NCBI GenBank assembly: GCA_025061935.1
Contig: JANWZY010000142.1
Location: forward strand, 1-7,626
Direction: 5' to 3'
Length of the DNA stretch: 7,626 nucleotides
Source of the DNA: Verrucomicrobiia bacterium
GTDB taxonomy: Bacteria > Verrucomicrobiota > Verrucomicrobiia > Limisphaerales > DTLC01
The notes under the pieces were generated by a model that saw nothing but the letters and a program-made list of their open reading frames with translations, did no database searches and was not told where the DNA came from. This document shows positions 1-5,925 of this stretch, one piece after another (within the stretch, counting starts at the first letter, position 1; each line of letters opens with the position of its first letter). Made by a program: the position numbers and the translations under genes.

Positions 1-2
1 AA

Positions 3-71
3 GAATACGTGCGAATGGCCGCCTTCTACTTGAAACGCGGTTCGGCCGGCGGGCTGGCCCCAGGCGCATGA
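3..71 (+). CDS. Possible C-terminal end of an unidentified plus-strand gene (5' truncated)
   Basis: Reading from base 3 gives 22 sense codons with a mixed, protein-like composition ending in a TGA at 69-71; the last residues read YLKRGSAGGLAPGA. The other open plus-strand frame here is arginine-rich and looks less like protein. If real, this gene converges on ffh and ends about 125 bases before the ffh stop. There is too little sequence to name a family, and the open stretch could be chance. Confidence 0.3.
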   Translation, partial: EYVRMAAFYLKRGSAGGLAPGA

Positions 72-196
72 ACTGCGGCGCGGCCCGGCGGGGCAACCAC
101 GGATTGTCATTGGGTTCCGAATTCGAGCGCTACCTGGCATGCGCTCGCGCGCGACGCGGCTGTTGAAGCGTACCGGCGCGGGTCGTGACCGAGAGA

Positions 197-1543
197 CTAC
201 CTGCCCAAAAACCCTGGCAATCCGCCCCCGCCCATGCGGCGCATGAGTTTTTCGAATTTGCCGATTTTTTTCATCATTTGCTGCATTTGTGCGAACCGGT
301 TAAGCATCGTGTTGACCTCGGCAACTGTCACGCCGCTGCCTTTGGCAATGCGCAGGCGCCGACGCGCGTTCAAGATCGCGGGGTTCCGGCGCTCTTCGGG
401 TGTCATTGCACAAATCATTGCCTCCATGCGCCTGAGTTCCTTCTCGTGTTTCGAGATGTCGGCTTGCTTGAGCACTTGCTCGCCGCCAGGCATCATTTTT
501 ATAAGGCTCTCGAGCGGGCCGAGCTTCCGCATCTGACGGAGGTGTTCGAGGAAGTCTTCGAGCGTAAACTGGCCTTTGCGCATTTTTTCCTCGAGCCGCC
601 GCGCTTGCTCGATATCCACGGCTTCGGCGGCTTTCTCAACCAGACTGACCACATCGCCCATGCCGAGAATGCGCGAGGCCATGCGGTCGGGGTAAAACGG
701 CTCCAGGTCATCTAGCTTCTCGCCTGTGCCGACAAATTTTATGGGCTTGTTGGTAACCGCCTTGAAGCTGAGCGCGGCGCCGCCGCGCGCGTCGCCATCG
801 AGCTTGGTAAGGATCGCGCCAGTGATGCCTAATGCGTTATTGAAGTGCGTGGCGACATTGACAGCTTCTTGGCCTGTGGCCGCGTCGAGCACGAGCAGGA
901 TTTCCTGCGGCTTGAGAAAATCTCGCAGACGTACTAGCTCCTGCACGAGCGGTTCGTCAATGTGGAACCTGCCGGCGGTGTCGAACAAGAGCACGTTGCG
1001 GTGCGTTGCGCGCGCTGTTTCGAGTGCGTCACGTGCAATCCGCAGCACGTCGGCCTCGCCGCGCTTAACAAATGCGGGCAAGCCAAGTTGTTTGCCCAAC
1101 GCTTCGAGCTGGTCCATTGCTGCTGGGCGGTACACATCGGCTGCAACCAAGAGCGGGTGCCGTCCCTGTTTATGAAGGAGCCGCGCCAGTTTACCGCATG
1201 AGGTGGTCTTGCCTGAGCCGTGCAACCCGATGAGCATGATGCATGCAGGGTTTGCGCCCAAGTTGAGCGCCGAATGGGTCGCGCCTAGCAGCTCAACAAG
1301 TTCGTCGTGAATGATCTTTATGAAGTATTGGCCGGGCTGGATGCTCTGGATTACTGGCAGGCCGAGCGCCTTGGCCTTGACCCGCTCGATGAAGTCCTCG
1401 ACAACTTTGTGATTTACGTCGGCTTCGAGCAGCGCGACCCGCACGTCGCGTAATGCGTCTGCGATGTTGGCCTCGGTGAGTTTGCCAAGGCCAAGCAGGT
1501 TCTTAAACAATTGCTGGAGCCGTGTAGTGAGCGAATCGAACAT
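197..1543 (-). CDS. ffh: Signal recognition particle GTPase Ffh (SRP54)
   Basis: The 448-residue protein is the normal Ffh length. In the family, Ffh binds SRP RNA and signal peptides of nascent chains, then docks with FtsY to deliver ribosomes to SecYEG at the inner membrane. The helical N domain (about 1-90) opens with the typical MFDSLTTRLQ and carries the LLEADV motif near 38-43. The G domain shows the P-loop GLHGSGKT (106-113), DVYRPAA (136-142), DTAGR (188-192), TKLDGDARGG (246-255) and GTGEKLDDL (272-280). The methionine-rich M domain (about 296-448) has LGPLESLIKMMPG (341-353) and RIAKGSG (398-404), then a Met-rich helix. A predicted promoter ends directly at the ATG, which has no Shine-Dalgarno sequence, although the N-terminus is canonical. 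The usual downstream rpsP is not within the 196 bases available. One oddity is that the RNA-contacting Ser of the SRxxRIA motif is Arg394 here. Confidence 0.97.
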   Translation of the reverse strand: MFDSLTTRLQQLFKNLLGLGKLTEANIADALRDVRVALLEADVNHKVVEDFIERVKAKALGLPVIQSIQPGQYFIKIIHDELVELLGATHSALNLGANPACIMLIGLHGSGKTTSCGKLARLLHKQGRHPLLVAADVYRPAAMDQLEALGKQLGLPAFVKRGEADVLRIARDALETARATHRNVLLFDTAGRFHIDEPLVQELVRLRDFLKPQEILLVLDAATGQEAVNVATHFNNALGITGAILTKLDGDARGGAALSFKAVTNKPIKFVGTGEKLDDLEPFYPDRMASRILGMGDVVSLVEKAAEAVDIEQARRLEEKMRKGQFTLEDFLEHLRQMRKLGPLESLIKMMPGGEQVLKQADISKHEKELRRMEAMICAMTPEERRNPAILNARRRLRIAKGSGVTVAEVNTMLNRFAQMQQMMKKIGKFEKLMRRMGGGGLPGFLGR

Positions 1544-1549
1544 CGCGCC

Positions 1550-1578
1550 AAAATATGCGGCGTGGTCACAATTGACAA
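1550..1578 (-). promoter_or_regulatory. Predicted sigma70-type promoter of ffh
   Basis: On the minus strand a -35 TTGTCA (1578-1573) is followed by a 17-base spacer and a -10 TATTTT (1555-1550). Six bases later comes the A of the ffh ATG (1543), which is where transcription would be expected to start. This implies a leaderless or nearly leaderless mRNA. The match is by eye against the sigma70 consensus. Confidence 0.5.
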
Positions 1579-1600
1579 GCAGACGCGGATGTGGTTTGAT
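1572..1600 (+). promoter_or_regulatory. Predicted promoter of the tRNA-Tyr gene
   Basis: A perfect -35 TTGACA (1572-1577), a 17-base spacer and a -10-like TTTGAT (1595-1600, 4 of 6 consensus positions) lie just upstream of the tRNA. The predicted start near 1607 would leave a leader of about 19 bases for RNase P to remove. The -35 box overlaps the ffh -35 box on the other strand almost base for base. Confidence 0.5.
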
Positions 1601-1625
1601 TTAGCGCCGAGCAGAGCTTTTTGGT

Positions 1626-1712
1626 GGTAGGTTACCCAAGCGGTCAACGGGGGCAGACTGTAAATCTGCTGGCTTAACGCCTTCGGTGGTTCGAATCCAC
1701 CACCTACCACCA
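1626..1712 (+). tRNA. tRNA-Tyr (anticodon GTA), CCA encoded
   Basis: This is a class II tRNA that folds cleanly. The acceptor stem is GGTAGGT (1626-1632) with ACCTACC (1702-1708), followed by discriminator A1709 and genomic CCA (1710-1712). The D stem is CCC/GGG (1635-1637, 1649-1651). The anticodon stem is GCAGA/TCTGC (1653-1657, 1665-1669) with the loop CTGTAAA and anticodon GTA at 1660-1662. The long variable arm GGC-TTAAC-GCC (1671-1681) is typical of bacterial tRNA-Tyr. The T arm is GGTGG-TTCGAAT-CCACC (1685-1701). It decodes UAC and UAU. A T-rich tract (1713-1722) follows directly and may help termination. Confidence 0.97.
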
Positions 1713-1864
1713 TTTGTTTTTTGAGGTTGTGGTACGGGTGCGCGCCGGTTGGCTCCGTTGCTGCGCCAGCCGCAATGCCACTAATCGTCGAGGGCTTAAT
1801 TAACGGGCCAACACGAGATTTGCTGCCGCACTACGGTCGTGCCTGCCGAACTGTTAGGCTCAGA

Positions 1865-2827
1865 TTAATCAAATGCATGACCTGCGCACCCAAGCACGTT
1901 CCGGACTTTGTGCTTGACCAGTTCTTTGACCTTGGCGCGGGCCGGCCCGAGGTACTTACGCGGATCGAACTCTTTCGGGTTCTCGGCGAAGACGCGGCGT
2001 ATGCCGGCTGTCATTGCCAGGCGCAGGTCGGTATCTATGTTGACCTTGGCCACGCCATTACGCCGCGCTTCTTCGATGTCTGTCTCCGGCACACCGCGCG
2101 CATCGCCAAGCTTACCCCCGAACTTGTTAATTTCGTCCACAAGCTCTTGCGGCACGCTGGATGCGCCGTGCAAGACCAGCGGGTAGTCACCCAACCCGGC
2201 TTCGACAAGGGCCTTTTTGATGGCGCGGAGCCGGTCCATGTCCAGGCGCTGATCGCCCTTGAATTTGTACGCGCCGTGCGAATTGCCGATCGCAACCGCA
2301 AGCGAGTCGCACCCGGTTTCCTTCACAAACCTGACGGCCTCCTCGGGGTCGGTGTAGTGACCGCTCTTGGAATATCCGCCGCCGGCTTCACCTTCGTCGA
2401 ATTGCGCGCCGACCAGATGACCCAGTTCGGCTTCCACAGCGCAGTTATGTTTGTGCGCGTATTCGACCACTTTGCGCGTGATCTCGACGTTTTTCTCGAA
2501 CGGCTCGAAGCTGGCATCAATCATCACGCTGGTGAAGCCTTCGTCTATGCACTCTTTGCACAGCTCGAAAGAGTCGCCGTGGTCAAGGTGCACCGCAATC
2601 GGGATATTCGACACGCTGACCGCCGCTTCGATGAGTTTTTTGAGAAAAATCGGCTTAGCGTACTGGCGCGCGCCGCGCGAAATCTGCAGGATCAACGGCG
2701 CTTTCTCTTCTTCGCAAGCCTCAACAATGGCCTGCACAAGCTCCATGTTGTTAACGTTGAACGCGCCAATGGCGTACTTGCCTTTGAGCGCTTTGGCAAA
2801 CAAGTCGCGTGTATGAGTTAACGGCAT
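1865..2827 (-). CDS. fba: Class II fructose-bisphosphate aldolase
   Basis: This zinc-dependent aldolase interconverts fructose-1,6-bisphosphate with dihydroxyacetone phosphate plus glyceraldehyde-3-phosphate in cytosolic glycolysis and gluconeogenesis. The 320 residues form a complete TIM barrel of the shorter class IIB type. Visible signatures are the GAFNVNN start (21-27), HLDHG (80-84) with the catalytic Asp82 and zinc ligand His83, EAELG (132-136) with an acidic active-site residue, GNSHG (181-185) with a zinc His, LHGASS (219-224) with another zinc His, and KVNIDTDLR (261-269) for phosphate and substrate binding. HGASS in place of HGGSG is usual in class IIB enzymes. The ATG has no clear Shine-Dalgarno sequence, but the N-terminus matches the family. 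It lies 165 bases downstream of pilC in the same orientation, with a possible promoter of its own. I see no convincing terminator in the bases after its stop. Confidence 0.96.
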   Translation of the reverse strand: MPLTHTRDLFAKALKGKYAIGAFNVNNMELVQAIVEACEEEKAPLILQISRGARQYAKPIFLKKLIEAAVSVSNIPIAVHLDHGDSFELCKECIDEGFTSVMIDASFEPFEKNVEITRKVVEYAHKHNCAVEAELGHLVGAQFDEGEAGGGYSKSGHYTDPEEAVRFVKETGCDSLAVAIGNSHGAYKFKGDQRLDMDRLRAIKKALVEAGLGDYPLVLHGASSVPQELVDEINKFGGKLGDARGVPETDIEEARRNGVAKVNIDTDLRLAMTAGIRRVFAENPKEFDPRKYLGPARAKVKELVKHKVRNVLGCAGHAFD

Positions 2828-2874
2828 AGTCCAATAGTCTTTTACGAGCTTCGCTAAAAAAACCTAACGCGCGC

Positions 2875-2904
2875 ATTTTAGAGGCCCGCGGTGGCCCACG
2901 GCAA
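2875..2904 (-). promoter_or_regulatory. Possible promoter of fba
   Basis: On the minus strand, TTGCCG (2904-2899) and TAAAAT (2880-2875) are separated by 18 bases; they match 4 of 6 and 5 of 6 sigma70 consensus positions. The expected start lies near 2868, giving a leader of about 40 bases. A short T-run (complement of the A-run at 2856-2862) lies within that leader. The match is modest, and transcription from pilC could also continue into fba. Confidence 0.35.
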
Positions 2905-2992
2905 CCAAATTCAGGTCTCCAAGACCGCGCACAAGCCCGGCTTCCGCACCAGCAGATGGAAACCGACCGAAGAAAGACCCCGCCTGGTAACC

Positions 2993-4210
2993 TTACCTGC
3001 CGGTCGGGTTGATAATGGTGCTCATCTTGAAGATCGGCAGGAACATGCAAATCACCAAGCCGCCGATCACAATCCCGAGGAACACGATCAGGATCGGCTC
3101 GATCAGGGATGTAAGACCCGACAACGTGGTCTCTATTTCTTCGTCGAGGAAGTCGGCCACGCGCTCGAGCATCGCGTCAACTTTGCCTGTCTGCTCGCCA
3201 GCGGCAATCATTCGGATGATCATGCTCGGGAACACCGAGTGTTTCCCGAGTGAGGAAGCGATCGTCTCGCCGCGTTCTATGTCCGCAGCGGCCGTCTTTA
3301 TGGCCTTCTCGATCTCGACGTTGTTGACTGTCTGCGAAACTATTTGCAGCACTTCGAGGATGGGCACGCCGCTGCGAATCAACGAGGCCATTGTACGCGA
3401 GAATCGCGCCAGGCAAATCTTGTGCGCAATGACACCGAAAATGGGCAGGCGCAAGCGCAACCGGTCCCAAAACGCGCGGCCCACGGCAGTCTTGCGCGTG
3501 AAGTGGAACCAACCGAACACAAGCCCAGCGGCAACAATCAAAATGGCAATGATGTTTTTCTGAATAACCTTGCTCAGGTTGACCACAAAAAGCGTCGGCG
3601 CCGGCAATTGCGCTTGGAAACTGCTGTAGATGTCGCCGAACACAGGTACCACCTTGACCAATAGAAAGATCGTGATCAGCACTGCCACGATGCTAACTAT
3701 CAGCGGATACATCATGGCGGCTTTGACGCGCTTGCGGAGCCGCGCCATGCTTTCAAGGTACGTGGCAAGCCGTGCCATGATCTCGGCGAGCAACCCACCT
3801 TTTTCACCCGCCGCAACCATGCAGACGTACAGGCGACTGAACACTTTGGGATGTTTTTGAAGTGCCTCCGACAACGAATCGCCCGATTCGACTCGCGCGC
3901 ACACGTCCCGAATAATATCGCGCATTACTTTGTGCGGTGTCTGCTCAGCCAACGCCTGCAGCGATTGCACCATGGGCAACCCGGCGTCTATCATGGTGGC
4001 TAGTTGCCTGGTGAATATGACAAGGTCGGCCAATGAAACGCGCCCGCCGGCTGTCCGGCCTTTTTTGCCCACCTTTTCTTGAATCGAAACAACTAGCAGA
4101 TTGCGGTTCAGTAACGCGGCTATGGCCGACTGTTCGTTGGGCGCTTCGATTGTGCTACGAATCTCGCGGCCGCTTACCGTGTCGCGCGCTACGTAAACAA
4201 AAGATGGCAT
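2993..4210 (-). CDS. pilC: Type IV pilus assembly / type II secretion inner-membrane platform protein PilC (GspF family)
   Basis: In the family this is the polytopic inner-membrane platform that couples the cytoplasmic assembly ATPase to pilin or pseudopilin polymerisation. The 405 residues are the usual length. A soluble N-terminal segment (1-60) begins with the characteristic short beta stretch FVYVARD. Two T2SSF repeats follow: repeat 1 (about 66-190) with FTRQLATMIDAGLPM and AAGEKGG, and repeat 2 (about 270-392) with FSRTMASLIRSGVPI and AAGEQTGK. Hydrophobic membrane segments lie near 167-190, 219-236 and 369-392; the last carries EPILIVFLGIVIGG. A purine-rich ribosome site, GAGGGG, sits 8 bases before the ATG. 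It is divergent from the porin. No pilB, pilT or pseudopilin gene lies beside it in this window, so pilus versus type II secretion cannot be decided here. Confidence 0.93.
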   Translation of the reverse strand: MPSFVYVARDTVSGREIRSTIEAPNEQSAIAALLNRNLLVVSIQEKVGKKGRTAGGRVSLADLVIFTRQLATMIDAGLPMVQSLQALAEQTPHKVMRDIIRDVCARVESGDSLSEALQKHPKVFSRLYVCMVAAGEKGGLLAEIMARLATYLESMARLRKRVKAAMMYPLIVSIVAVLITIFLLVKVVPVFGDIYSSFQAQLPAPTLFVVNLSKVIQKNIIAILIVAAGLVFGWFHFTRKTAVGRAFWDRLRLRLPIFGVIAHKICLARFSRTMASLIRSGVPILEVLQIVSQTVNNVEIEKAIKTAAADIERGETIASSLGKHSVFPSMIIRMIAAGEQTGKVDAMLERVADFLDEEIETTLSGLTSLIEPILIVFLGIVIGGLVICMFLPIFKMSTIINPTGR

Positions 4211-4218
4211 ACCTGTTT

Positions 4219-4224
4219 CCCCTC
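4219..4224 (-). promoter_or_regulatory. Ribosome binding site of pilC
   Basis: Minus-strand GAGGGG, inside a longer purine run, lies 8 bases upstream of the pilC ATG. It supports that start over the later methionines. Confidence 0.6.
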
Positions 4225-4280
4225 TCTAAGCTGATCCGAAGACGTTATTTCTTCGCTGTCTCGAAATCCGTCCAGGCCCA

Positions 4281-4310
4281 AAAATAAGCAAGCAACGTTC
4301 CACAAGCCAA
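4281..4310 (-). promoter_or_regulatory. Weak candidate promoter of pilC
   Basis: Minus-strand TTGGCT (4310-4305) and TATTTT (4286-4281), 18 bases apart, each match 4 of 6 sigma70 positions. The start would be near 4274, leaving about 63 leader bases before pilC. It is the best match I found on this strand of the divergent region, but it is marginal. Confidence 0.25.
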
Positions 4311-4364
4311 TCCGGAGTTGGCATCAGCCCGATCTCGAAATATGACGCAGGCGTGCCGGACACC

Positions 4365-4395
4365 CGGCCAGCGTGCACTGTTCGGCCAGCGTGCA
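4365..4395. repeat. Tandem 13-bp direct repeat upstream of the porin promoter
   Basis: CGGCCAGCGTGCA occurs exactly at 4365-4377 and again at 4383-4395, a period of 18 bp. The core GCGTGC also appears at 4351-4356, so three copies are spaced 20 and 18 bp apart, roughly two helical turns each. The copies lie between about 65 and 110 bp upstream of the predicted porin -35 box. Such phased direct repeats are typical of regulator binding sites, but no regulator is identified. Confidence 0.55.
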
Positions 4396-4459
4396 GAGTT
4401 TTTATCACAGTGCTTGACAGCTTGGTCCAGTTTTGTCAAAAGGTTGCAAAAACTTACGG

Positions 4460-4488
4460 CTGACGGGGTAGAAGACAAAAATTATAGT
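4460..4488 (+). promoter_or_regulatory. Predicted sigma70-type promoter of the porin gene
   Basis: CTGACG (4460-4465, 4 of 6) and TATAGT (4483-4488, 5 of 6) are separated by an ideal 17 bases. The expected start is near 4495, giving a leader of about 130 bases. A perfect TTGACA upstream (4414-4419) has no matching -10 box at 16-18 bases and is not taken as the promoter. Confidence 0.55.
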
Positions 4489-4528
4489 TGTCAAACCCTC
4501 CAGCCTCGAGTAGTAGTGGCCAAAAATT

Positions 4529-4568
4529 CCGCCTGAGTCAGGCGGGCGGGTAAACCGGTTTTACCCGC
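4529..4568 (+). promoter_or_regulatory. Two abutting hairpins in the porin 5' leader
   Basis: The first element is a 17-bp palindrome (4529-4545). As RNA it can form a 6-bp stem CCGCCT/AGGCGG with a GAGTC loop. It is followed with no gap by a second hairpin, GCGGGTAAA (4546-4554) and TTTACCCGC (4560-4568), 9 bp with the loop CCGGT. No T-run follows, so neither is an intrinsic terminator. They could stabilise the mRNA, shape translation, or act as DNA operators. Confidence 0.55.
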
Positions 4569-4615
4569 TATGCACAAAAACAGGACAGAAGTGTTGATTG
4601 AGTTAAACAAAAAAC

Positions 4616-4620
4616 GGAGG
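4616..4620 (+). promoter_or_regulatory. Strong ribosome binding site of the porin gene
   Basis: GGAGG lies 5 bases before the ATG at 4626 in an A-rich context. It is the clearest Shine-Dalgarno sequence in the window and fits a highly expressed outer-membrane protein. Confidence 0.8.
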
Positions 4621-4625
4621 AACCT

Positions 4626-5753
4626 ATGAAGTTTGAAAAATGGACGTTGGGTCTAGCCGCGGTCGGCGCCATCAGCTTGGCCTCCGTCGCCCAAGCTGAG
4701 GAAATGAACGCAGTGCAAACTGCGCTTTCAGGCACGACCATTAGCGGCTACGTGGACACTTCGGCACATTGGAACTGGGGCCGAGGCACTCTCGTGCCCA
4801 ATATTAAGTTCAACGAGGGTAAAGCCGACGGGTTCAACCTAAACGTGGTCCAGCTCAGTGTAGCTAAGCCATTAGACGAGACCGACTGGGCTGCAGGCTA
4901 CAAGGTTGACCTGTGGATGGGGCCGGACGCACAAGTGTTAAACACCGGTTCACGTTGGGGCACGTGGCAAGACTTTGCCATTCGCCAGGCGTACGTGGCG
5001 TTGCGCGTGCCGTTCCAAAACGGCATTGACCTGAAGATGGGCGTGTTCGACACGATTATCGGTTACGAATCGCTCGAGTCGGGTAACAACCCCAACTATA
5101 CACGCTCATACGGGCACAGCATCGAGCCCCAGACGCACACAGGCCTGTTAGCCACGTACAGGTTGAACGACTACATCTGCGCCTCGGCCGGCGTGGCAAA
5201 CACAATCGATCCGATGATCAACGGGCGGTCCGGAAAATCTGAATCGTACAAAGCCTACATGGGCTCGATTGCGCTCACCGCGCCCGAGGAGTGGGGGTGG
5301 ATTGAAGGCTCGACGCTATACGGCGGTGTGGTGAAAGGCACAGAAGAAGGCGACAATGAGACAATCACCAGTTGGTACACCGGTCTAACGTTGGCAACCC
5401 CTGTCACTGGTCTGAAACTTGGTGCTGCGTACGATTATCGCCATGCCAATGATGGGCCTGATGCTTGGACAGCGGCACTGTACGCCTCGTACCAAGCCAC
5501 CGAGAAACTCAGCCTGCATGCGCGCGGCGAATATCTGCGCGACAAGACAGGCAATTGGGCATGGCTTGAGGGTACCGAGGCAGGTCAAATCTGGGCTGCT
5601 ACTCTAACTGCTCAGTACGACCTGTGGCAGAACGTCATCAGCCGCGCCGAGTTCAGATGGGACAATTCTAACACAAGCATGTTTGGGCGAGCCCCAACAG
5701 GGAATCGGCACAATGCATACATGCTAGCGGCCAACGTGATCTACAAGTTCTAG
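4626..5753 (+). CDS. Outer-membrane beta-barrel porin (OmpL-like, BBP2-type)
   Basis: The 375-residue protein has a clear Sec signal peptide: a basic start MKFEKW, a hydrophobic core (about 7-20) and an AQA|EE cleavage site after residue 24. The mature part is rich in alternating polar/aromatic strands, such as TISGYVDTSAHWNW (38-51) and LKLGAAYDYRH (263-273). It ends in VIYKF, a C-terminal phenylalanine strand typical of BAM-inserted barrels. The NPNYTRSYGHSIEPQTHTG region (155-173) recalls verrucomicrobial porins of the putative beta-barrel porin-2 family, recognised from memory. The probable role is passive diffusion of small solutes across the outer membrane; the substrate is unknown. It is a single-gene unit with its own promoter, structured leader, strong ribosome site and terminator. 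It is divergent from pilC with no obvious functional link. Confidence 0.85.
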   Translation: MKFEKWTLGLAAVGAISLASVAQAEEMNAVQTALSGTTISGYVDTSAHWNWGRGTLVPNIKFNEGKADGFNLNVVQLSVAKPLDETDWAAGYKVDLWMGPDAQVLNTGSRWGTWQDFAIRQAYVALRVPFQNGIDLKMGVFDTIIGYESLESGNNPNYTRSYGHSIEPQTHTGLLATYRLNDYICASAGVANTIDPMINGRSGKSESYKAYMGSIALTAPEEWGWIEGSTLYGGVVKGTEEGDNETITSWYTGLTLATPVTGLKLGAAYDYRHANDGPDAWTAALYASYQATEKLSLHARGEYLRDKTGNWAWLEGTEAGQIWAATLTAQYDLWQNVISRAEFRWDNSNTSMFGRAPTGNRHNAYMLAANVIYKF

Positions 5754-5776
5754 GCCGGCGTTTAGTTGCAAAGAGA

Positions 5777-5807
5777 CCCCTTCCGGGAAAACCGGAAGGG
5801 GTTTTTT
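5777..5807 (+). terminator. Intrinsic terminator of the porin gene
   Basis: A perfect 10-bp stem, CCCCTTCCGG (5777-5786) with CCGGAAGGGG (5792-5801), encloses a GAAAA loop and is followed by six T (5802-5807). It starts 24 bases after the porin stop. On the minus strand the same stem is followed by a shorter pyrimidine stretch, TCTCTTT, so it may also stop transcripts arriving from the phosphoribosyltransferase gene. Confidence 0.95.
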
Positions 5808-5925
5808 GTTGATTCGCGCCACAAGCGCAGCAAAAGCCATAAATGTGCGCGAAGCACCGTCGAGTCCGGGGCGGCGCAAGGCTTAATATGCACAACTAGT
5901 GCGCGCAGCAGGAATGAGTCACGAA

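Noticed and set aside
72..196. Search for rpsP or a terminator downstream of ffh.
   Set aside because: No start codon leads to an S16-like frame on the minus strand, and no stem with a T-run is present.
185..715. A 176-codon plus-strand open frame opposite the 3' part of ffh.
   Set aside because: It lies within the conserved M domain of Ffh on the other strand and has no recognisable motif or ribosome site.
1414..1713. A minus-strand open frame starting MVVGGGFEPP, across the tRNA-Tyr gene.
   Set aside because: Its first part is simply the tRNA read backwards, a common false gene, and the rest overlaps ffh out of frame.
1721..2821. A 366-codon open frame on the plus strand covering the whole aldolase gene.
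   Set aside because: It is antisense to a fully recognisable class II aldolase and arises from that gene's codon bias. Its translation is rich in His, Arg, Phe and Val without any family motif. Long antisense frames over fba are a known annotation artefact.
4318..4536. Short open frames in the pilC/porin intergenic region on both strands.
   Set aside because: They overlap the repeats, the promoter and the leader hairpin, lack ribosome sites and resemble no protein family. The region reads as regulatory DNA.
4546..4568. The 9-bp hairpin in the porin leader as an intrinsic terminator or attenuator.
   Set aside because: The stem is followed by TATGCACAAAAA rather than a T-run, so it would not terminate transcription on its own.
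5808..5925. The gap between the porin terminator and the phosphoribosyltransferase stop, searched for a small RNA or second terminator.
   Set aside because: Only a weak 4-bp inverted repeat (GCAC...GTGC near 5891-5903) is visible, with no T-run, so there is nothing to support.
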